This document shows positions 16,109 to 23,022 of a stretch of DNA of 36,845 nt, piece after piece. Position numbers and translations under genes: made by a program. Every line of letters begins with the position of its first letter. The first letter of the stretch is position 1. The DNA is from CAZECE01 sp964510525 (GTDB taxonomy: Bacteria > Pseudomonadota > Gammaproteobacteria > Pseudomonadales > JANQJO01). The stretch is taken from contig CAZECE010000098.1 in the NCBI GenBank assembly GCA_964510525.1, forward strand, positions 1 through 36,845, read 5' to 3'. A model generated the notes under the pieces. The model ran no database searches. It was not told where the DNA came from and was given only the letters and a program-made list of their open reading frames with translations.

Positions 16109-17824
16109 TCAAACGGATTGCGCATACACTTCGGTTAACATGGCTGCAACAACGACACTTATGGGCCCTGGTTGGCAAAAATGAAGTAAATCGTTAGCTT
16201 GTATACCAGGAACGCTTCCAGGATGTGCATCAACTCGTTGACTTAGCATTTTTGCTGTATCAAGCACTCCAAGGCCATGCGAAAGGAAAGCTCTAGAGGC
16301 GATATCGTTTACCCTAGAATAACAAGCCGCCCCATGTTTATCCCCATTAAAAGAACCGCAGTGCATTAACGATATATCATTATTTGCAGGCAGCCGTGTC
16401 GGAGCTGAACGATCCGTTAGATTTTTATAGAGAATCGGGTTGTCATAGGCATGAGGCGATGAAGTACGAAAATAGGCTTTAGCACCGGTTGCGGCAAGAA
16501 GCTCCGCCTTTCTATTTATTTGACGTTCAAAGTAATCAAACGCGTCTTTCAAAAATTGCTCAGTAATATTTTTTTCCAAATGCTCACTTATATTATCCGA
16601 ATGGCTACTTGAATAGGTGTTTATTGCTTGATCCATATATATTTTATGCAGGGGTTCAAGAAAATAACTGACAAAATGAGCGAATTCATTATAGAAAATA
16701 AAATCGTAATCCTTGAATACAGCTAAAAATTCTTCATCTGACAGAGGGGTTATTTCCTTATCATATAATTCTTTTCCTATGGATTTATCACAAATTTGAC
16801 AAACAGAACTAATAAAGGGAACAGAGGTCAATACAGGATTCAACATCTGCCTTATATTGAATTGGACATTATGAAGTGACGTTTTTTGAGGAACCGTATT
16901 TTTCTGAATCTGTTTAGACTGGGTGGCTATTGCTGTCATCTGCTGATATGCAAGGCTATCTCCAATCAAGATCACTCGCTTAGGATTTATTTTTATGCTG
17001 TCCGGAATATCTGGAATCGCACATTTAGAAGACCATACATATGGATCAGTGTAGTTTTTTGTCAGGCATGGCTTCAAATATTTCGGGTTGTAGCCCAATG
17101 CGAATTTATTTTTATTCTTTTTAAGTGAAGATTCCTGTACCCAACGTCCTCCGTCAGTAGATAAAAATTCACTGCCAGAAACACAGATGGGAAGGCTTTG
17201 GTTTCGCTTGACTGTATTTAGAAACGTATCTGCATGAAACGCTTGGTCTTGAGAGGGGTCACAGCCCCAGGTTCGATTTTTACCTGGCTCACGGAATTTC
17301 AAATTGTGATATTCAAGCAAATCTATATTGCACTTGGTGAGATCCGAATGACAATACTTACGATAAAGGTCAGGATACCTTGATGCATAACATAGCGCAT
17401 GCTTAATCATACGGTTTTTGTATTCTGTTATGTCGGGTAAATGATGGCAATTACTCTCTTTAGTGTTTGTATTGAGCGAATGTGTTTTCAGTTTTTCAGA
17501 AGCTATGATATCAGCTTGCTTTACTGGAGAATTTGAGGAATTTGCACTAGACATATTTATAAATTTGGACGCATCCGAGCCAAGAAAATAACTTTTATTG
17601 GGAGCGCTTTTCATCAAATCACCACGAAGAAAATAGGAGCCAACTGCACCTGTGCTAACTGACCAAACAGCTATACCAGCGAATAATTTAAGTATTTGAT
17701 GACGGCGGCGACCTGCTTCAAGCTGGGTATTAGATAAGACGAATGTATTATTGGAGCGACGCTCGTTTTTATACGAATATTGCGTATGATCAGCATAATT
17801 CGGGAGCAGCGTATCTGAGTTCAT
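16109..17824 (-). CDS. TBL/PC-esterase-like SGNH protein, membrane-anchored; probable glycan O-acetyltransferase or esterase
   Basis: The 571-aa protein has a polar N terminus, a basic patch (RRRHQ, 39-43), one hydrophobic segment (44-66) and a Cys-rich (13 Cys) extracytoplasmic part. GGRWV at 225-229, then a block with spaced cysteines and SSKCAIPD, leads into VILIGDSLAYQQ, with the GDS nucleophile block at 288-290. The C terminus has RTSSPH, VDAHPG and NDLLHFCQPG, whose Asp545/His548 form the DxxH pair. This order is that of plant trichome-birefringence-like (TBL) and PC-esterase proteins, several of which O-acetylate cell-wall polysaccharides. It starts 13 bases after the pgsA stop with AGG before the ATG, so it is probably read from the gacA-uvrC-pgsA transcript. 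Transfer from elsewhere is suggested by its AT-richer composition. Whether it transfers or removes acyl groups cannot be decided here. Confidence 0.8.
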   Translation of the reverse strand: MNSDTLLPNYADHTQYSYKNERRSNNTFVLSNTQLEAGRRRHQILKLFAGIAVWSVSTGAVGSYFLRGDLMKSAPNKSYFLGSDASKFINMSSANSSNSPVKQADIIASEKLKTHSLNTNTKESNCHHLPDITEYKNRMIKHALCYASRYPDLYRKYCHSDLTKCNIDLLEYHNLKFREPGKNRTWGCDPSQDQAFHADTFLNTVKRNQSLPICVSGSEFLSTDGGRWVQESSLKKNKNKFALGYNPKYLKPCLTKNYTDPYVWSSKCAIPDIPDSIKINPKRVILIGDSLAYQQMTAIATQSKQIQKNTVPQKTSLHNVQFNIRQMLNPVLTSVPFISSVCQICDKSIGKELYDKEITPLSDEEFLAVFKDYDFIFYNEFAHFVSYFLEPLHKIYMDQAINTYSSSHSDNISEHLEKNITEQFLKDAFDYFERQINRKAELLAATGAKAYFRTSSPHAYDNPILYKNLTDRSAPTRLPANNDISLMHCGSFNGDKHGAACYSRVNDIASRAFLSHGLGVLDTAKMLSQRVDAHPGSVPGIQANDLLHFCQPGPISVVVAAMLTEVYAQSV

Positions 17825-17837
17825 TTTAATAAACCTA

Positions 17838-18449
17838 TTAGGAATTTAGCTTTGAATTATGAGTCAAGACGCGCCAAGCGGATTTTAAATACAGCCCCAT
17901 ACTGTAGAGAGTCATGACCACGGCGCCCCACAGCAAACCATGAGTGAGCCAAGCCAAAACGGGTGGAGGGGATACCGGAACTCCCATCATTAAGGTGATC
18001 GCAGCGATCTGAACCACGGTTTTAACCTTACCAACGTAGGCAACAGCGACTTTCGCTTGCTGGCCTTGTTGCGCCATCCATTCTCGTAGCGCAGAAATAG
18101 TAATTTCACGACTGATTATGAGTATGGCCGCGATGGCCACAGACACCGAGGCTTGCGCCTCAACCAACAACAATAAAGCGACTGTCACCAGCAATTTATC
18201 GGCAACTGGGTCCAGAAAAGCCCCAAAATTGGTCGTCATGTCCAGTTTTCTGGCCAAATAACCATCTAACCAATCCGTTGAGCCTCCAACCAAAAAGAAA
18301 AAAGCCGCGGTCCAACGCGACCAATCCCACGGGAGATAAAATGCAATCACCATTAACGGGATCAGCATTAGCCGGGAAAAGGTCACCCGATTGGGCAAAT
18401 TAAAGAAAGAATCAGCTTTCGATTGGTGTGATATACGGTTACTAGGCAT
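17838..18449 (-). CDS. pgsA: CDP-diacylglycerol--glycerol-3-phosphate 3-phosphatidyltransferase
   Basis: Inner-membrane enzyme that makes phosphatidylglycerophosphate, the substrate of PgpA (gene also in this window). The 203-aa protein has about five membrane helices and the complete CDP-alcohol phosphotransferase motif D-x2-DG-x2-AR-x8-G-x3-D-x3-D, visible as DWLDGYLAR followed by GAFLDPVADK. About 16 extra residues precede the usual NLPNRVTFSRL start of the family; the ATG at 18449 follows the uvrC stop by only 8 bases. Third gene of gacA-uvrC-pgsA. In E. coli and Pseudomonas tRNA genes beginning with tRNA-Gly follow; here the PC-esterase gene follows instead. Confidence 0.96.
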   Translation of the reverse strand: MPSNRISHQSKADSFFNLPNRVTFSRLMLIPLMVIAFYLPWDWSRWTAAFFFLVGGSTDWLDGYLARKLDMTTNFGAFLDPVADKLLVTVALLLLVEAQASVSVAIAAILIISREITISALREWMAQQGQQAKVAVAYVGKVKTVVQIAAITLMMGVPVSPPPVLAWLTHGLLWGAVVMTLYSMGLYLKSAWRVLTHNSKLNS

Positions 18450-18457
18450 AAATAAAA

Positions 18458-20290
18458 TTACAGCTCTCGAAGAAAAGCGACAATATCGGCAGCCAACGCA
18501 TCACTGATACCGGGTAACTTCGACAAATCTTCAACGCTGGCTTTTTTCAACGCTTGCAAGCCTCCAAAGTGGGTCAGTAATTGCTTTCTCCGTTTCGGAC
18601 CAACACCTGGCAGGTCTTCTAAAATGGAGTTTTTTCTGCTTTTATCACGACGCTGGCGATGACCAGCGACAGCAAATCGATGTGCTTCGTCTCTGACCTG
18701 CTGCAATAATAACAAACTCCCTGAAGCAAAGCTCACTTCTTCGACTTCTCCTGTGGCGCCAAACCGAAATATTGTCTCCAACCCCGGTTTTCGTTCTGGC
18801 CCTTTGGCAATCGACAATAAACAAATTTCTTCAATTTGACACTCATCTAAGCTCTTTTTTGCCATGGATAACTGCCCTTTTCCACCATCTATCAACACAA
18901 TATCTGGTAAAGTCGCCTCTTCGGTCTTTTGTCTCTGATAACGTCGATAGACGGCCTGTCCAATAGCGGCGTAATCATCGCCTGGTTGAATTCCATTGAT
19001 ATTAAATCGTCGATAGCGACTCTTAGCCGGCCCGTTACGGTCAAAAACGACGCAACTGGCTTGTGCCTTTTCACCTTGAGTATGGCTAATATCAAAGCAT
19101 TCAATATGCGCTGGCACCGCATCCAAGCCTAAATCCGCTTGAAGCTGCTCGTAACGCTGCCGCTGGCTTTCCCGCTTGGCCAGATGGGCCTCTAAATGTT
19201 GCTCCGCATTCAGGTGTGCCAGCTTCAACCAAGCCGCTCGCGTATCGCGAACACGATCGCTGATTCTGACTACCTTATCCGCCACTTCTGTCATCGATTG
19301 CGCCAACCCCTGCATGCCCTCAAACGAATGCCCGACAATGATTTCCTTTGGTAACTGCTCAATATGATGATCGGATAGATAATGTTGCGGCAAAAAAGCC
19401 TGAAGAATTAATTCTGGCGAGTTTTCACCTGGCGTCCGCAATAAAAAATTTTGGTGGCCAACCACTTCCCCTTGCCTAACGTGCACTGCACTGACACAGG
19501 CCTGCTCACCCACGACATGGACCGCAACCGCATCCAGCTCACCACGACGCCCGACCATTTTTTGGCGCGCTTGAACGGCTTTCATCTGACTGATTTGATC
19601 ACGCAGTTGAGCCGCTAGCTCATAATCCAACCGGTTTGAGGCCGATTCCATGCGCTCCACCCAAAGGGCTACAAGCCGATCACTTTTGTGACCCGTTAAG
19701 AAATCCTGTGTGTGAGTGACCTGCTCGCGATAGTCTTGCTGACTGACCTTGGCTACGCAAGGAGCTGTACAACGGTTAATTTGGTACTGCAAACAAGGGC
19801 GAGAACGGTTACGAAAAAAACTGTCTTCACACTGCCGAACCTTAAAGACTTTTTGCAGCACGTTTAACGTCTCCCGCAACGCCAAACCAGAGACATAAGG
19901 ACCAAAATACTCACCCGGTTTATTCCTTGGTCCACGATGGAAGCTTAAACGTGGAAATTCATGCGCAGACAGATGAATATAAGGGTAGGATTTATCATCC
20001 TTTAATAAAATATTGTAATGTGGCTTGTGTTTTTTTATGAGCGTTTGTTCAAGTATCAGCGCTTCTGCCTCAGTGTCCGTTAAGGTCACCTTAATATCGA
20101 CGATCTTACTGACTAAAACGCGTGTTTTAAGACTGTCTTGCTGCTTCTGAAAATATGAACTGACCCTTTTTTTCAGTGATTTTGCTTTACCCACATAGAT
20201 AATAGTCCCTTGGGCATCCAGCATGCGGTAGACCCCCGGGTGATCAGGCAATACCTTGAGGACATCAGAATCTAATTCAATGGGGTTCAT
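18458..20290 (-). CDS. uvrC: UvrABC excinuclease subunit C
   Basis: Makes both incisions in nucleotide-excision repair. The chosen ATG at 20290 gives 610 aa, the same length as in E. coli; a TTG 18 bases upstream would add six residues. In order: the GIY-YIG 3'-nuclease (PGVYRMLDAQGTIIYVGKAKS, first 60 residues), the cysteine cluster CLQYQINRCTAPC, the UVR domain, the RNase-H-like 5'-nuclease with FDISHTQGE and VLIDGGKGQLS, and two helix-hairpin-helix motifs at the C terminus (DLPGVGPKRRKQLL and KLPGISDALA). The start lies 14 bases inside the end of gacA, so the two are translationally coupled. Confidence 0.96.
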   Translation of the reverse strand: MNPIELDSDVLKVLPDHPGVYRMLDAQGTIIYVGKAKSLKKRVSSYFQKQQDSLKTRVLVSKIVDIKVTLTDTEAEALILEQTLIKKHKPHYNILLKDDKSYPYIHLSAHEFPRLSFHRGPRNKPGEYFGPYVSGLALRETLNVLQKVFKVRQCEDSFFRNRSRPCLQYQINRCTAPCVAKVSQQDYREQVTHTQDFLTGHKSDRLVALWVERMESASNRLDYELAAQLRDQISQMKAVQARQKMVGRRGELDAVAVHVVGEQACVSAVHVRQGEVVGHQNFLLRTPGENSPELILQAFLPQHYLSDHHIEQLPKEIIVGHSFEGMQGLAQSMTEVADKVVRISDRVRDTRAAWLKLAHLNAEQHLEAHLAKRESQRQRYEQLQADLGLDAVPAHIECFDISHTQGEKAQASCVVFDRNGPAKSRYRRFNINGIQPGDDYAAIGQAVYRRYQRQKTEEATLPDIVLIDGGKGQLSMAKKSLDECQIEEICLLSIAKGPERKPGLETIFRFGATGEVEEVSFASGSLLLLQQVRDEAHRFAVAGHRQRRDKSRKNSILEDLPGVGPKRRKQLLTHFGGLQALKKASVEDLSKLPGISDALAADIVAFLREL

Positions 20291-20930
20291 TAACAGCGAG
20301 CGGGTCAATGATTTTGTGTCGTACCGCGAGCAGAGTCAACTCAACGTCATTGTGCACCGAGAGTTTTTCAAACACTCGGTATCGGTAGGTGTTGACCGTT
20401 TTTGGGCTTAAAAATAATGCCTCGGCAATATCGGCTACTTTCTGACATTTCACAATCATCAGTGCAATTTGCAATTCGCGCTCAGAAAGCAAATTAAAGG
20501 GATTGTCATTTAAAGGGCCAAAGGCTTTCAGGGCCAATTGCTGCGCTATTGAAGGGCTGATGTAACGCTGACCTGCAACAACTGTTTTAATCGCACGAAC
20601 TATCTCTTCGAGGTGGGCGCCTTTGGTCATGTAGCCCGAAGCACCAGCCGCAAGCAAGGTGGAAGGAAAAGGCTCTACATCGCAAATCGTCACAATGATG
20701 ATTTTGATGTGAGGGTATTGGCGGACAATTTTTTTAGTGGTTTCAAGGCCACCCAAGCCTGGCATGTTCAGATCCATTAAAACAACATGAGGTTCTCGGA
20801 ACTTAATGAGTCTCAGAGCGGCTTCTCCGCTTTCGGCACCACCAATTACCTCAATGTCATCAACATCATCGAGCATGCGAATGATGCCTTCTCTAACCAG
20901 AGTATGATCATCAACTACGATAACTTGCAC
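20277..20930 (-). CDS. gacA: GacA/UvrY response regulator
   Basis: Response regulator of the GacS/GacA (BarA/UvrY) system, which in relatives activates small RNAs that titrate CsrA/RsmA and so controls secretion, biofilm and motility. The 217-aa protein has a receiver domain (VDDHTLVREG, phospho-acceptor Asp in VLMDLNMPG, conserved Lys in YMTKGA) and a LuxR-type HTH (LLSERELQIALMIVKC to SPKTVNTYRYRVFEKL). The Pseudomonas GacA residues LSPKTVNTYRYR and DVELTLLAVRH are present. The start is GTG with no strong ribosome site. It is the first gene of gacA-uvrC-pgsA; tRNA-Ser lies 61 bases upstream on the same strand, so its promoter may also read into gacA. Confidence 0.95.
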   Translation of the reverse strand: MQVIVVDDHTLVREGIIRMLDDVDDIEVIGGAESGEAALRLIKFREPHVVLMDLNMPGLGGLETTKKIVRQYPHIKIIIVTICDVEPFPSTLLAAGASGYMTKGAHLEEIVRAIKTVVAGQRYISPSIAQQLALKAFGPLNDNPFNLLSERELQIALMIVKCQKVADIAEALFLSPKTVNTYRYRVFEKLSVHNDVELTLLAVRHKIIDPLAVNEPH

Positions 20931-20991
20931 GGAATGAGGCTTGCTTGCACAAAAATAAATAGGGAAATAGCAAAAATGAAGTCATCATTTT

Positions 20992-21081
20992 TGGCGGAGG
21001 GGGTGGGATTTGAACCCACGAAGGGCGCTAACCCTTGCCGGTTTTCAAGACCGGTGCTTTCAACCACTCAGCCACCCCTCC
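20992..21081 (-). tRNA. tRNA-Ser (anticodon TGA)
   Basis: Read on the minus strand from 21081: acceptor GGAGGGG, D-arm TGGCTGAGTGGTTGAAAGCA, anticodon stem CCGGT with loop CTTGAAA and anticodon TGA, a long variable arm (CAAGGGTTAGCGCCCTTC) as expected for serine, T-arm GTGGGTTCAAATCCCAC, acceptor CCCCTCC, discriminator G and encoded CCA. Ninety bases with CCA. Confidence 0.97.
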
Positions 21082-21102
21082 AATGATGGTCTGGACGCAC
21101 GC

Positions 21103-21130
21103 ATATTACCCGAATCCATCCTTGAGTCAA
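21103..21130 (-). promoter_or_regulatory. Probable promoter of tRNA-Ser
   Basis: On the minus strand TTGACT (21125-21130), 16 bases, TAATAT (21103-21108), then GCGTGCGTCC up to the likely start, about 15-20 bases before the mature tRNA. The strong -35 box and GC-rich discriminator fit a stable-RNA promoter under stringent control. Confidence 0.6.
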
Positions 21131-21210
21131 CCAATCTTACAGAACCTCCATTCGGAAACTTAACACTTTGGTCGTTTCGTGTAGAATTGTCTTACAAATT
21201 CATTCAGTTA

Positions 21211-22992
21211 ATGGAAACCAGCGATTTTATGACGATGATAACCGATCCCATCGCATTATCATTTTTAACCCATACGCAAGAAGCTGTGTTTCTTGTGAAC
21301 GACGTAGGTGATGTGATTGCGCATTCAGCGGCCTGCCAAGCACTGCTGGGGGTTGGTTTCCACGTTGGTGTCTCCTGTATTGACCAGTTTCCACAGTTAT
21401 TCAAACAAGACAGCTTTATTCAGGCGCTCAATACCCAGCAGCCGCTTAAAAATATAAAAGTATCGCTGAGCACAGCAGAACACAGCCCAAAAAAAATCAT
21501 CAGCATTGACAGCGCGCCGATTCAAATTGATCAATCATTGGTATCGGCGGTGTGGATGAGAGAGATGATCGACCAGCACACGAGCCCACCCTGGGGATTT
21601 AACATTGATCATGACCCATTGACCAAGCTGCCAACACGTTTTCATTTAACGTTGCTGCTGGATCAATTAACCGGCAAAAAAGACCGACGCTTTGTGCCCA
21701 ATGACAGCTTCGCTTTGTTGTTACTGGATTTGGATCGCTTTAAGTTGATTAATGATACCCTGGGTCACCAACAAGGCGATCAAGCCGTTTCCATTTTAGG
21801 GCAACGTCTGCAAGCCTTTTTACAAGATGAGTTTGTCAAAGCGCCGCATTATGTTTCTCGGCTTGGAGGCGACGAATTCGCTGTCATATTAACGGGCAAC
21901 CCGTCACAAAAATTAGTCGAAGAATACGCGCATGCGATTATGGAGTGCCTGTCCAGACCCTTTAAATTGGGCGATCGTGAAGTCTTTATGACAACCAGCA
22001 TTGGCGCTTGTTTCTATCCGCAAGATGGCCATGACAACCACAGCCTGTTGAGACACGCAGAAATCGCACTGTATCACGCCAAATCCATGGGGGGTTACAC
22101 CTATCAATTTTATATCCCTCACGCTCAAGAATCCGGCTTGGAACGCTTAGAATTGGAAGCTGATTTGCGCAAAGCGCTTGAACGCAATGAATTTGAAATA
22201 GATTACCAGCCTCAAATCGATTTGGCATCCGGAGACATCACCGGCTTCGAAGCCCTGATCCGTTGGCAACACCCCGAACGCGGCCGACTGTCGCCCGGCA
22301 TTTTTATCCCCATTTTGGAGGATACCGGCTTAATTGACAGCGTTGGCATTTGGTTAATAGAAACCGCGTGCGAGCAATTAAATGCCTTGAAAAAGCGCTA
22401 CAAGCGACCGTTTAAGATGGCCGTTAATCTCGCTGCCCGGCAATTCAACAACCCTAGGTTAACGGAAACGATTTTGGCTTTATTAAAAACCCATAGAATC
22501 GATCCGAAAGAGCTTGAAATGGAAATGACTGAAAGTCTGTTGATGTCTCGACACCAGGAAACACTCAGTACCTTGCAAGCGCTAGCGATTGTCGGCATTC
22601 GTCTTTCGATTGATGACTTTGGTACCGGCTATTCATCATTAGCTTATTTAAAACGCTTTCCAATTGACACGCTGAAAATCAATCAATCCTTTGTTGTTGA
22701 CTTAGAACGCAACAGTGATGATGCGACACTGATAAAAGCCATTATTGCCATGGCAAAAAGTTTGAATATTACTGTGGTTGCCGAAGGCGTAGAAACTGAG
22801 TTCCAGCAAAGGTTCTTGCAAGAGCAAAACTGCGATATTGCTCAAGGTTATTTAATCAGTAGACCGTTATTAAAAAATGACGTTTTCAATTGGTTAGACG
22901 ACTATCAAAAACAAACCCCAGCAACAAAAACGAACCAAAACGGTGCACCCATTAATCAAGGAAGTGCAAAAGTGCCTGAAAACGTTGTTTGA
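21211..22992 (+). CDS. PAS-GGDEF-EAL cyclic-di-GMP protein
   Basis: Likely makes and/or breaks down the second messenger cyclic-di-GMP, affecting motility and biofilm. The 593-aa protein has a PAS-like sensor (about residues 15-120), a GGDEF domain with intact GGDEF at 219-223 and an EAL domain with EAL at 347-349. The EAL domain keeps VNLAARQF, EMEMTES, IDDFGTGYSS, LKIN and EGVET, the usual metal- and base-binding residues, so phosphodiesterase activity is expected. The inhibitory I-site RxxD position is KAPH, so product inhibition of the cyclase half is probably lost. No membrane segments are seen. The start at 21211 is chosen because earlier in-frame codons run through the antisense of tRNA-Ser; no clear ribosome site is present, and 21229 is an alternative. 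Confidence 0.92.
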   Translation: METSDFMTMITDPIALSFLTHTQEAVFLVNDVGDVIAHSAACQALLGVGFHVGVSCIDQFPQLFKQDSFIQALNTQQPLKNIKVSLSTAEHSPKKIISIDSAPIQIDQSLVSAVWMREMIDQHTSPPWGFNIDHDPLTKLPTRFHLTLLLDQLTGKKDRRFVPNDSFALLLLDLDRFKLINDTLGHQQGDQAVSILGQRLQAFLQDEFVKAPHYVSRLGGDEFAVILTGNPSQKLVEEYAHAIMECLSRPFKLGDREVFMTTSIGACFYPQDGHDNHSLLRHAEIALYHAKSMGGYTYQFYIPHAQESGLERLELEADLRKALERNEFEIDYQPQIDLASGDITGFEALIRWQHPERGRLSPGIFIPILEDTGLIDSVGIWLIETACEQLNALKKRYKRPFKMAVNLAARQFNNPRLTETILALLKTHRIDPKELEMEMTESLLMSRHQETLSTLQALAIVGIRLSIDDFGTGYSSLAYLKRFPIDTLKINQSFVVDLERNSDDATLIKAIIAMAKSLNITVVAEGVETEFQQRFLQEQNCDIAQGYLISRPLLKNDVFNWLDDYQKQTPATKTNQNGAPINQGSAKVPENVV

Positions 22993-22998
22993 TTATGA

Positions 22999-23022
22999 CA
23001 TTTGTATTAAATTGAACAAATG
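22999..23022 (+). promoter_or_regulatory. Inverted repeat covering the start codon of the hydrolase gene
   Basis: CATTTGT and ACAAATG (7 bases each, 10-base AT-rich loop) pair, and the second arm contains the ATG at 23020. No ribosome site is visible, so translation initiation here may be weak or structure-dependent. The stem is AT-rich and may not be stable. Confidence 0.3.

Noticed and set aside
20291..20308. TTG start for uvrC
   Set aside because: The ATG at 20290 gives 610 aa, the same as E. coli UvrC.
21010..21210. N-terminal extension of the GGDEF-EAL protein
   Set aside because: It would be translated from the antisense of tRNA-Ser and its promoter; the first sensible ATG is 21211.
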